NCBI GenBank assembly: GCA_029876055.1
Contig: CM056874.1
Coordinates: 3,906,001-3,970,000 of the forward strand
Direction of reading: 5' to 3'
Source: Madurella fahalii
Taxonomy: Eukaryota > Ascomycota > Sordariomycetes > Sordariales
DNA: 64,000 bases
Part shown: piece after piece, positions 11,910 to 21,385 of the stretch
Numbering within the stretch: the stretch's first letter is position 1
Layout: each line of letters starts with the position of its first letter
Notes under the pieces: model-generated
What the model saw: only the letters and a program-made list of their open reading frames with translations
What the model was told of the DNA's origin: nothing
The model's database searches: none
Made by a program: the position numbers and the translations under genes

Positions 11910-12272
11910 TTCACTCTAATTAGTTTCGCACCGGGAAATGCGCAAATAATAAATTCAATCGATCAAGACTTGTTGTGCTGGTGCTGGGTCGTCTCAATGA
12001 GTCTGACATACAAGCCTTTGGCACATAACTCAGGTACCTTGGGTAGGTAATTATCGGGATCGCAGCCATCCCCCCTTTCGTGCAATATAATATACCTTAC
12101 TCATGGCTCTGCAAACTACGCGCTTGTAATACAATGGTTGACTTGGGACACCGTCTGTAAAACAATGAACCCGTACCATACTAAGTACCTGTCCGGGATA
12201 CATGTCAGAGAACTCTGTCCCCAGGAGCACCCGACCATGTACCTCCTTGCATGACGCTCCATCTTTTATTCT
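11910..12272. other. short convergent spacer
   Basis: Contains GGTACCTTGGGTAGGTAA at about 12033, a variant of the dispersed motif. No gene seen. Confidence 0.4.
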
Positions 12273-13106
12273 TCATGCTCGCCGGTACCAAAGCCAACCC
12301 GCCGCGACAGCCGCAGCTCCGACAACCAAAGGCGCAAACGTCCTGAAGACACTCCCGTAAAACTTGCCCAACCTCTTTTTCACTTCCTGCTGATGCGCCT
12401 CTTGCTCGTTTGACCGTGGGAACGGAACATTGGGCACGGGCACACCCAGAAACTCGCACAGCGGCTCCCACCCGTCCCCCATCTTGTACTCGAGCCGCCT
12501 CTCCTCGGGCACGATCCTCCGAATCTCGGCGAAGTACTCATCATACGCCCTGCGGGCGTTCCGATGGGCCTCCTCCTTGCTCCGCGCGTGGAAGAAGCCA
12601 AAATGCAGCTTCCTCATGGCCTGGACGGCGCGGATGCCCATAATCTTCCACCCGATCCACCCGTGGATGGCTGCCAGGGGCTGGGTCAAGACGCGGTCGA
12701 GCACCTCCTCGCGGAACGAGGGCCACCACTTGTCGAAGTCGCGCTGCACGACGACCACCTTGGCGTCCGGGTACGCCTTGATCAGCTCGACGGCGAAGGG
12801 CGACGCCAGGTCCGTCACGGCGTCGTACTTGTCGCCCCACAGCGCGTCCCAGTCCGCCCGCTGGAACGGCGGCCGCGGCCGCGCCTCGGGCACCGACGGC
12901 CACGTGGCCTCGGCTGCCTCCTCCAGCTGCGCCCACGGCGACTGCGTCACGTCCTCCAGCAGGCCGTGGTGGGTTTTGAAGCCCAGGATCTGGTACGCGT
13001 GCGCCATCGACTTGGTGCCCATCCTGAACAGTGCGGCGTTGATGATCTTCAGCCCTGGTTTGTCATTCCCGCCGGAGCGGGGCGGTGGTGCAGGTTTGGA
13101 TTCCAT
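12273..13106 (-). CDS. Sulfotransferase-like P-loop protein with C-terminal membrane anchor (277 aa)
   Basis: Single exon. The sequence after KPGLKIINAALFRMGTKSM matches the phosphate-binding strand-loop-helix of the fungal Sulfotransfer_4 family (PF17784), followed by AYQILGFKTHHG, the acidic WDALWGDKYDAVTDLAS block, and KVVVVQRDFDKWW, which corresponds to the 3'-phosphate-binding strand. The family is predicted to use PAPS, but substrates of the fungal members are not established. Residues near the C terminus (FAPLVVGAAAVAAGWLWY) form one hydrophobic helix, so the protein is probably tail-anchored. It converges with the rhodopsin-like gene. Length is normal for the family and no lesion is seen. 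Confidence 0.82.
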   Translation of the reverse strand: MESKPAPPPRSGGNDKPGLKIINAALFRMGTKSMAHAYQILGFKTHHGLLEDVTQSPWAQLEEAAEATWPSVPEARPRPPFQRADWDALWGDKYDAVTDLASPFAVELIKAYPDAKVVVVQRDFDKWWPSFREEVLDRVLTQPLAAIHGWIGWKIMGIRAVQAMRKLHFGFFHARSKEEAHRNARRAYDEYFAEIRRIVPEERRLEYKMGDGWEPLCEFLGVPVPNVPFPRSNEQEAHQQEVKKRLGKFYGSVFRTFAPLVVGAAAVAAGWLWYRRA

Positions 13107-14100
13107 CTTGTCGTACTAGTTGTGTTGTGGTTGCGATAGGGTCTGCGGTCAATAAGGTACCGTAATTAAGGTATGGTTGTAGTTGTAGATGGAGACCGAT
13201 CGCTGACAAGATAGTTACCAGGAGCAAGTTTTTACAGCTCATGCTCTGGTCAGCCTCTGGTAGTCGAAGAGGCGACCAGGGTGCTGCTCACTGCTGTGGC
13301 ACAGCCTGGGAGGGGAACAGGAGGCGCATGGCACAGTGTGCAGACACCGCCAGCTCGGCAAAGCGCTTAATTAATCAGCCAATGCCCTCTGGCGGCAAGG
13401 CCGGCAAAACTGAGCTGGAGCCGAACCCTTGGGGGACAGCCGCCTGAAACGCGTCACATTCCAGGAATCCTCCGGCGGGAACAACTGCAACCAGGCGGTT
13501 AGGGAACCTTAGGAGTTCTCGTTGATAGAGCCACGTGTGTAGTGCTGATCTTTTGCTGTTGGCTGCGGGCTCAGAGGGAGGCGGCCGGTACAGTACTGTA
13601 CAATTGGGTGCAGTTACTAAGGTGCTGTCGTAAGAGCCTTGGAAGCTCCAATTGCACTGCAGTTGCCTTTCGACGAATCACGAACCACCTAATGGGTGAT
13701 CCGCAAGTGCTAATAGACCTGCTAAGAGAGAAGCTGACTACCTACCTTACGTAGCCTGCAACCCAAAATGTACCTTACCTATGTACTGTATTGTACAACC
13801 CATGACTGCCTCGACATGCAGTGGCGTTGCCCGCAAACTACCTTACCTAAGGTATGGAGGGACAAGCCTACTTATCTACGGCCGTGACGAATATCTCTCC
13901 TCTCTAAGTGGCATAGCGATGATGGGATAACTTCTTGAGCGTAACTCAGAGACATGCCTTATAAGAGCGACTAGAAATGGATCTATATGGATTTATATGG
14001 ACCGAGACGCTGGCTGGTGAACCATGTCCGCTTTCATGCCGTGGCCTGGGAACTACCTTACTTTTGGTAATTATATAAGAACCCGCCAGCCTTCACTTCT
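13107..14100. other. intergenic with clustered TACCTTA/TAAGGTA motifs
   Basis: No gene seen. Copies of the dispersed motif lie at 13153 (TAAGGTAC), 13771 (TACCTTACCT) and 13839-13854, where TACCTTA and TAAGGTA form an inverted pair separated by CC. Confidence 0.6.
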
Positions 14101-15234
14101 TCACTTCTTCAACAACTTCTCAATATCCTCCGTAATATCTGGAAACGGAAAATGCGTCCTATTCCCCGCCACCATCCCCGGCACCCACGGATCAAAGATA
14201 AACCCAATCACCATAAACACCGACGTCCCCATCTGCACCGTCGCCACCGTATTACCACCCTCATATAACTCCCCCTGCGGGATCGGAATTGTCCCCAAAT
14301 ACTCGGCCGTCCTCCACCTCCGGTCCCGACTCCTAAGCACCTGAATCCCCGAATACAGACTCGCCGCCAGCAACACCCGCCCCTCATACATAGGCGGGAG
14401 ATAAATTGCATCCGTATCATTGTACAGCACCTCCGGGCGAATCGGCACATCCACCGCTCGGCCCCTCCCCCTCGCGAGATCAAACCTCTTCAGCCTCCCA
14501 TCCCCATCCACCGCCAACATCTCCCTGCTCCCCGTCTCCCTGACCACCGCAATCCCGCTGTACCCCTTGACGGTCGTAGGCGGCAACGGCTCGGGCACAA
14601 CCCACTCGGCGACCTCGGTCCCGCGCTCGTCCACCCGGAGGATGGTGCCGGGCCAGGTGCCGACCACGTAGGTCCTGCCCCACGCGTCGTGGTCGACGTC
14701 CTGGAACCCGCCGTAGCGGCCGCGGCTGGTGCGCGTCAGGTCGACCCGCCACACCACGCGTCCGGGCCCGTCCGCGCCGCTGCCCGCGCCGCCGCGCGGG
14801 TCCCACCTGATCAGCTCCCTCTTGCCGCTGACGTCGGCGCCGCCCGTCTCCCACGGCCGCGCCGAGTTGGCCAGGATCGTCACCTGCCCCGTGCGCCCGT
14901 CCCACGCCACCCCGCCGATGTGCGCGCTGCCCGTGTGCGAGATGCCCGGGAAGACCAGCACCGACGTCACCCGCCCGCTGTACGGGTCGTATACGGCCGC
15001 CGTCGCGTTGAAGACGGAGCCGATCCACAGCCGGCACGCCGAGGCGTCCCAGTCGGCGTTTTCCGGGTACAGTTGGTAGAAGGTCACCACGTGGTCGCCG
15101 CGCGGGTCCAGAGGCGGGCAGCCGGGAGGGGGTGGTTTGTGTCTGGGGAGGGGAGCGGGGTGGGAGGGTGGGGAGGCGTGGGTGGTGGGAAATGTAGCGA
15201 GGAACCAGGGGAGGAGGGGGAGGAGGGTCTTCAT
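14101..15234 (-). CDS. TRI14-like secreted beta-propeller-type protein (377 aa)
   Basis: Single exon. It begins with a signal peptide (MKTLLPLLPWFLATFPTTHA) and a Pro-rich linker. The body matches the TRI14-like family (named for core trichothecene cluster protein 14): CRLWIGSVFNATAAVYDPY, VLVFPGISHTG, HIGGVAWDGRTG, GRYGGFQDVDHDAWGRTYVVGTWPG and KGYSGIAVV are typical blade-like repeats. TRI14 homologues are widespread in fungi outside trichothecene producers and their activity is unknown. No other TRI gene (terpene cyclase, TRI4-type P450, acetyltransferase) is near, so toxin biosynthesis is not implied. An N-glycosylation site (NRTH) lies near the C terminus. The start is the only Met giving the signal peptide. 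Confidence 0.8.
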   Translation of the reverse strand: MKTLLPLLPWFLATFPTTHASPPSHPAPLPRHKPPPPGCPPLDPRGDHVVTFYQLYPENADWDASACRLWIGSVFNATAAVYDPYSGRVTSVLVFPGISHTGSAHIGGVAWDGRTGQVTILANSARPWETGGADVSGKRELIRWDPRGGAGSGADGPGRVVWRVDLTRTSRGRYGGFQDVDHDAWGRTYVVGTWPGTILRVDERGTEVAEWVVPEPLPPTTVKGYSGIAVVRETGSREMLAVDGDGRLKRFDLARGRGRAVDVPIRPEVLYNDTDAIYLPPMYEGRVLLAASLYSGIQVLRSRDRRWRTAEYLGTIPIPQGELYEGGNTVATVQMGTSVFMVIGFIFDPWVPGMVAGNRTHFPFPDITEDIEKLLKK

Positions 15235-15868
15235 GGTGGTCGATTTGACAGTGTCAGGAAATTTGATGGGAGGAGGCGGCCTAGCGTAGTGTTGATGGTT
15301 CAGAGCGAGTTTCCCGAATACTTATACTAGTTAATTACCTACATATGAGCTGCCCGATCCATGCACACCCGTGCTGCCGTGTTGCGCTGTTGGTTGCAAC
15401 GTGCTGTGAACCAACCGCATATCTCTTGCGATAACGCAAGGTTCGCTAGCGCTCTGCTTTACCGGCAGCCAAGGCTTACATGCCGTTTATTGAGATCCTC
15501 ACAGCAAGATTTGGCTAAGTGTCATCGGTTAACAAAGATTCAAGCATGCCGCGATATAACCCGGAACGCGGGATGTGCTTGGGTCGGGGAATTGCCAGTC
15601 AGCAGTTAACCAATAACACCATTGTCAATATCTAGAGGAAGAGAGAAGAGCAAAGTGAGACTGATCGGTACCAAGCATCCAAGCTCTAGCAGATTTACGA
15701 TACGAAACATCCCAGTTCCTAGTTTCAGAGAAGCCTCACATCCCAGTACGTAGGATAAGATTAAATTTGAATATACCATAAACGATCTCAATACAGTAAC
15801 ACCAGAATCCAATTGCCTCGCCAAGTTGACCATACAACCCTGGTCGCCTCCACTAACAAACATTGGCC
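15235..15868. other. intergenic, nothing recognised
   Basis: Upstream region of the TRI14-like gene and downstream of the VIT/vWA gene. No gene, RNA or repeat seen. Confidence 0.45.
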
Positions 15869-18640
15869 CTATACCTGGATCAACTTCTTCGCCTCCTCAA
15901 GATACATCTCCAAGGTGACTCCCCCTTCATTCGCCAGCTCACCCCTCAACCAGTCCGTCGCCTTCTCCGCGAGCATCTCCCACTCGTCCTTCTTATCCGC
16001 AAGGTGCAGCTCCAGATACGCCAACACGAGCGCAGTGGCAAGTCTATCAGACGCTCCACCCGGCCGGGCTAGGGCCTTGTCTTTGTCCACTCCGAGCATC
16101 GCCATCAAGCCATCTTGCCAGACCCAGGAACCAGAAAAGGTCTGGAGAGCAACGATCGAGTTGAGCTTGTCGCTGGCGGGAACGTCTTCAAGCGGCGAGA
16201 ATTCGGCCGACACCTCCTCCCTCGTGAACGCTTTCTCGGCATTGCGGCTGGTGACGGGGGAGTACATAGCGTTCGTCGAAAAGGCGAGCACGGCAGGACT
16301 GCCGGACTGCTCGCGCATTGCAGGCATGGGCGGCGGCGGCGGCGTTGCCGCAACGGGGGCAGGGTGGCGGCCATAGGCCGAGGCCCAGCTGGCTGAGGCC
16401 GAGGTCGAGGCCTTCTTGGCGCGGAAGCCTCCAGCCCCAGCCGCCGCCGTCCTCGCCAGCCCCAAGGGGCTTTGGAAAGTCTTCATTGCATAACCTACGA
16501 AGGGGATCGAGGCTTCAGCCTCCCCGCTACGGTCGTACGCGACCCGGTCAGACGTTTCCGCCGCAGGCCCCGAAACCTCCCCATTCGCCTCGACCGCGAC
16601 AAAGCTGCACCACCTGCCGCCGACCTGGTACTTCACGCCGAGCCTGACGGCCTCCCGCTCCACCATGTCGGCAAAGCGGCCCGCGTGTTTCTCCTTGAGA
16701 AGCTTGTCGCCGTCTCTGGCGTGGTGGATCCAGCCACGGCCTTCTTCAAGCTCCTGGACGGCCTTGCGCGCGGCCAGCTGATGGATTGTCTCGCCCTCCT
16801 CCGAGAGGACGGTCACGGGAATCTCTAGTTCCAGAGGTCCGTGGGCCGACTTGCCGCGGAGGATGACGGATTTGGGCTGCTTCTGGACCGTCTCTGGCGA
16901 GAGGAGCAGATACACGCTGGTGCGGCTAAACGGGTAGAGCCCGGGGATGACGAAAGGCGCTTGCAGGAGCTTCGGCTCGGGGACCGGTGGGACGTGCGAG
17001 TACTTGCCGCCTGCGGACTTGTCGAGGGACGCGTCCGCCATCTCGGCATCCGGGTTGACCGACTCGTCAAAGAACGACATCGGCTTCTTTCCGGCGTCCT
17101 CCTTCTGCGGCTCCTCGACCACGATGTTCAGTGCGTCCATGACCTTCTCGACCTCGACAATCTCAAAGTCGTCGTCGGCCTGGCGCGGAGCTGCTTTCTC
17201 GTACTGGACCTCCAGGCTGTAGTCCCAGATGTGGGGTGTCAAAGCCGCCTTCAGCATCCGCACTGCCTTGCTGTTCATATTCTCATCCTCGCCCACGGTT
17301 TGGGAGAAGCCGTTACCAGCACGGGCGACGCCCTCGATGAGCGAGTGGCTGACGTCGCGGCCAATGCCGAGGCTGAAGACGCGGATGGCACCGTTGCTCT
17401 CGGCAACCCGTTTGTTCAGACTGCTGAACAGCTGCTCCTGATTCCAAATCTCGCCGTCGGTAAACAAGAACACCTCCAAGTCCATGTCCGGGTAGCGCTT
17501 CTCAAACACCTCCTCCAGCGTACGGTAGATTTCGGTGCCGCCAAAGTCCGCGCTGAAGGTATCGACGTAGCGAATGGCCTGCTCGAGGGTAGCAGCATCG
17601 TAGGTCTTGGATCCCTCGCGGAAGAGGAACTCATGGCGCGAGCCGAAGGAGCAGATGTTGAACTTGACGCCCACGGGAAGCGATTTGAGGAAGATGTGCA
17701 GAGCAGTTTTGAGGTTGACGATTTTCTTGCCCCCCATCGACCCAGAGCGGTCGCAGACGAAGACAATCTCGGGTCGCGATGAGGGAAGGTTGAATTTTGG
17801 CACCAGCGTAGCCATCAACGCACGATGGTTAGGGATGGTCGGGTGCGTCTCCAACACGGCGATGGGATTCCCCGTATTGGTTGCTACGACCTGCACTACA
17901 AAGTCGCCGCCCAGTTCGGCGGTGGCTAGTGCGAGGGTAGCAGAGGCCTTTTGGAGTGACATCTCCTGGCCCTGGGCGGCGCCGGCTGATGTGTTGCCGA
18001 CTGTCACCGAGATGGGGTGCGAAGGCGACTGGATGTTCTTAATGTTGGAGCCATTCGGCATCTCGACATCCACTACGATGCGAATTCCGTCGTTCTTGCC
18101 GACGGTGGAGGAGCTCAGCAGCTGGCCGGGATATTCGCCATAGCGCGGCGCAATGCGGGTAGGGATGGTGTAGCGGATGCCATCGACCTCGGCGTCGTGC
18201 TTCAGCTCGCCCAGGTATGTGATGTCGACCTTGAGGGTTGCACCCGCCGGGACATTCCCGACGGTGGTTGTGAAGACGTCGCTCGCCTGGGGCAGCTGCT
18301 CCAGAAGACCGGCAGTCTCGCCCCTGTCGACGGCCTCTTTGAATGTCTTGCGTGCCTCGGCGCGCTCCTTGACAACCCCTCGGATCACGCGGTCGCCGTT
18401 GATGGTGCAGACGAAGCCGACGACTGAGACGCCATCGTACAGAGGGAACGCGTACCTCAACTCGGGGATCGCCTCGGACTTGGGGTTGACGAAAGTCTGC
18501 GTGAGGGTGGTCCGGCTGGTCGATGAGACAATCTTGGCGTGGGCCGAGAGCGATAGCGGTGGGAGGTACTCCCTCCGAGGTTCCGGCCAGTTACCAGGCA
18601 CCAGGTAATAGAAGCCACAAATGTGAACGTGGCGTGTCAT
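15869..18640 (-). CDS. VIT and von Willebrand factor A domain protein (923 aa)
   Basis: Single long exon. The N-terminal ~150 residues form a VIT domain (TFVNPKSEAIPELRYAFPLYDGVSVVGF, shown here only by its first part TFVNPKSEAIPELRYAFPLY, then RKTFKEAV and DVFTTTVGNVPAG). A vWA domain starts near residue 290, with the metal-binding MIDAS DRSGSMGG at 297-304 and further MIDAS elements FGGTEI and FTDGEIWN. The C-terminal third has an Ala/Pro-rich low-complexity stretch, then a conserved-looking helical tail containing LQTFSGSWVW and VDKDKALARPGG. This VIT-vWA-tail order is the same as in animal ITIH-like/PARP4-related proteins and in many fungal cytosolic homologues. The MIDAS suggests Mg-dependent protein binding; the partner is unknown. 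There is no signal peptide. Confidence 0.88.
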   Translation of the reverse strand: MTRHVHICGFYYLVPGNWPEPRREYLPPLSLSAHAKIVSSTSRTTLTQTFVNPKSEAIPELRYAFPLYDGVSVVGFVCTINGDRVIRGVVKERAEARKTFKEAVDRGETAGLLEQLPQASDVFTTTVGNVPAGATLKVDITYLGELKHDAEVDGIRYTIPTRIAPRYGEYPGQLLSSSTVGKNDGIRIVVDVEMPNGSNIKNIQSPSHPISVTVGNTSAGAAQGQEMSLQKASATLALATAELGGDFVVQVVATNTGNPIAVLETHPTIPNHRALMATLVPKFNLPSSRPEIVFVCDRSGSMGGKKIVNLKTALHIFLKSLPVGVKFNICSFGSRHEFLFREGSKTYDAATLEQAIRYVDTFSADFGGTEIYRTLEEVFEKRYPDMDLEVFLFTDGEIWNQEQLFSSLNKRVAESNGAIRVFSLGIGRDVSHSLIEGVARAGNGFSQTVGEDENMNSKAVRMLKAALTPHIWDYSLEVQYEKAAPRQADDDFEIVEVEKVMDALNIVVEEPQKEDAGKKPMSFFDESVNPDAEMADASLDKSAGGKYSHVPPVPEPKLLQAPFVIPGLYPFSRTSVYLLLSPETVQKQPKSVILRGKSAHGPLELEIPVTVLSEEGETIHQLAARKAVQELEEGRGWIHHARDGDKLLKEKHAGRFADMVEREAVRLGVKYQVGGRWCSFVAVEANGEVSGPAAETSDRVAYDRSGEAEASIPFVGYAMKTFQSPLGLARTAAAGAGGFRAKKASTSASASWASAYGRHPAPVAATPPPPPMPAMREQSGSPAVLAFSTNAMYSPVTSRNAEKAFTREEVSAEFSPLEDVPASDKLNSIVALQTFSGSWVWQDGLMAMLGVDKDKALARPGGASDRLATALVLAYLELHLADKKDEWEMLAEKATDWLRGELANEGGVTLEMYLEEAKKLIQV

Positions 18641-20145
18641 GTTGACGAGGTTTGGCTTGTGGTCAACAACCGAGAGGGATAAGAAGAGATGGATATGTCG
18701 TCAATCCCCAGCAACTGCTTAACTACGTAAGGTCAGGCACAATAAGGTACTTAATTGATGCGCACCGAAGGGTCGTTGATTGCGAATATAATGGGTGCAG
18801 CAAATCGTGACCGTCGAGACTTATCGTTGGTAATTTGTTTGAAACGATACTTGCCAGTCCGTAGAGGCTTTTGCCAACTTTTATATCTTTGATTCGCGTT
18901 GAGTCAAACTGCTGTGGTAGCCCAGTATGTGTTGCCTTCGAGGAAGACCCAAGACCGCCAGGCAACCAGGGAGGCCCCCCGACGAGTCGGCAGCGAATCA
19001 GGTGTCGAGAAAGAGCAAGTACCCCGCTTCCCTCACTCCAATGACGGGGCAAGATCTTGGAGAATGGAAATGCACACTTGAGCGAAACTGCGGGTACAGT
19101 ACGTCACTGCTGACCGAGCACTTCGGTCGAGAAAGGAGCGGCTCGCACGGGCGGCATAGCTGAGTTCCACTCCATCCCCAGGCGAAAGTGTAAAAACAAA
19201 ATTTATCGGTCAGTCCCGATCTCCAGGGGGGCGACACACACCGGTATGTAGACTGGATACGTCGTAGACGCCACAGAACTTATGTGGAAGCTCCGCCGAG
19301 TGGCGCACACGGCAGTCGTAATCATCGATGGGAAAGGGATGTAAGAATGTATGATACCGTTGATACAGCCTGTGCGTTTGCTAAACGCTGTCAGTCCGCC
19401 CGCTGCCCGCAATATGGAGGATTTCGAGCCCATAATTACCCCCGAATGTGGGGGACCAGAGCCGAGTAGTCTCGCCCCATACAGCCGGATATTATCCACT
19501 AGCACTTCCCCATAATCCTACCGTCCACGCCGAGACTGAATGGACCGCAGGGAGTCGATGGGATTCCCCAAGAATTGGACAAGCGGCTTACGGTCTTGAA
19601 TTTCCGGCACACTCTCGGGTCTTGCAATCGATGATGATAGATCGTGAGCCTTAATGCCACCAATGAATCGTATGACTCGCAAGCCTTACCTGATGCAGCA
19701 GTACCTAGGCTATCTGGATAATACCGTACCGTGTGATGAGTTGGAGGATCTGAGGATGTCGAGACTGTTGCCCAATCTTGATTGGCATCGCTTATCAAGG
19801 GACTCGAATTGGATGCTGCGTTACTGGAGATATCAATTACTATCCGGTAGTAGTTTTTATTGTGGAAGAGATCAGGTGGTGCTACTACCGCGCTGCAAAC
19901 GTGCAAGGGCAGTACATTCCTACCTAGGCAAACCTGGTAGCTGTCGGTGGAGTCTAGAGTTTCGGGCGGGCGGAATTGTCGTGATGCCACGAGCCCTCGA
20001 ATGCTCCGTCAAGTTCCAACGGTCGGAGTTCGGAGTGTCATCTTCTAAATATAAATACCTCACACTATATCCCAGACGTTTATGTGTCTAGGAAACCACT
20101 TATCAAGCAATAGCTGCCAGCACACAAGCAACAAAGTCTCATAAT
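18641..20145. other. intergenic, nothing recognised
   Basis: About 1.5 kb between the divergent VIT/vWA gene and the small secreted protein gene. One TAAGGTAC motif is at 18743-18750. Open frames here lack family character; no RNA gene was recognised. Confidence 0.45.
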
Positions 20146-20696
20146 ATGCACTTCTCGACCCTCGTCACGCCCTTCTTGCTCGCCCTCGGCGCGGTCGCCA
20201 TGCCGGTTGAGCTCGCGGACGACAAGACAGCACCCGCTTGCCAGAATACCTATCAGCGGGCCGCCTTGTTCGAGATGTGGTATGTCAGAATCCAGGCCGC
20301 TTCACCGCCTTTTGCCGCTGTTTCTGGAGCTAGGAGGAGACAGAAGAAAATCATTGACACGGTTGGACAGGACCACCGAGTGCAACGTCGGAAGTGGTCA
20401 CACCTGGGGTATCAACATCGTCGACCGTGCCTACTCCGGTCTCTGTTTCCCGCTTCCGGATGACACCCACGCGTTGAAGATGAATGAGCTCGCCGAAGGA
20501 TGCCGCAGTATGTACCAGTACCTCATCTCGCTACCGCCAAGCAGGTTGGTAGCTAATGGAGCCAATCGCAGTCACGGCCTACCGCAGCCCGACGTGCGAT
20601 GACGATCCCTACGATGGCGCTTACATTAACAAGCTCGGCTGCCTCTGGACCGGCGGTACTGAGTACCGGTCCTACAAGCTGACTTGCGAGCAGTAA
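20146..20696 (+). CDS. Small secreted cysteine-containing protein (three exons, 131 aa)
   Basis: Candidate secreted protein of unknown function. Exons 20146..20279, 20371..20507 and 20572..20696 join in phase (396 nt) using GTATGT donors at 20280 and 20508 and acceptors GGACAG and TCGCAG. The N terminus MHFSTLVTPFLLALGAVAMP is a signal peptide, cleaved probably near Ala18. The mature part is about 110 residues with seven Cys (contexts PACQ, TECN, GLCF, EGCR, PTCD, LGCL, LTCE). The odd number leaves one unpaired or makes a dimer possible. I do not recognise a named family. The size, signal peptide and Cys spacing fit the broad class of fungal effector-like or antimicrobial small secreted proteins (inference only). 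Confidence 0.75.
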
Positions 20697-21385
20697 GCAC
20701 TGGCTCAGGGACGGTAAAGGGCCCTTTCCAGCAATACTTAGATACAGGGAACGTTCCAGAGATATCAAGAACTTGGGCCATAGCCGACGGGCGGGAACAC
20801 CTCCATTGATAATAACAATCAGGGCGTTCCGTTCCGCGCAAAACTTTCTGAAGGATCAGCATTCGCTGCTTCGACCCGCAAAGCGTAGACGCGAACTTTT
20901 GTTCAAATTTAAACACCCGACTGATAAAAACAATGCCATTTGCCTAATCATTTTCTATCCGCAAGTGCAATGCAATTTGCCACGCTTAAGGTGCAGTTGC
21001 TAGATGAGGACAATTGCGGCGTCGCTCAGGTTTCACACAACACCATCCCATTGTTACAAAGGATAGGAAATCAAGGCTTATTATATCAACGTAGTAATAA
21101 TAATCTTCAACCGTCTTGAGAATCTTCGGCCTCCTAGCAGGTTAAACCGGGACTTCCTAGAGTCGAGATAGTTAGTCCCACAGGATAAGTAGTAGTTGTC
21201 TGGTTACTTGCCGTACCTACACCGGTAATTACACCTTATAGATCCGTATTAGGCTACTTTACAGGTAGATAGTCTGATACAAACTTATTACACTGTACGG
21301 CTTGCTAACTTCCTTTATGGACCAGGTATCTGGTCCTTTAATAGGGCTTCCTTCCGGGCCGCCAACCAAACGGTTGTCTTCCCAG
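20697..21385. other. intergenic, TA-rich in its second half
   Basis: Between about 21000 and 21320 the sequence becomes rich in TA steps and stop-like triplets on both strands, unlike flanking DNA. No gene seen. Confidence 0.5.

Noticed and set aside
16841..17782. 313-codon plus-strand frame
   Set aside because: Antisense to the vWA domain, whose motifs are unambiguous on the minus strand.
12273..18640. A secondary-metabolite cluster built around the sulfotransferase and TRI14-like genes
   Set aside because: No synthase, cyclase or transporter is present, and the nearest P450 is 4 kb away beyond the rhodopsin-like gene.
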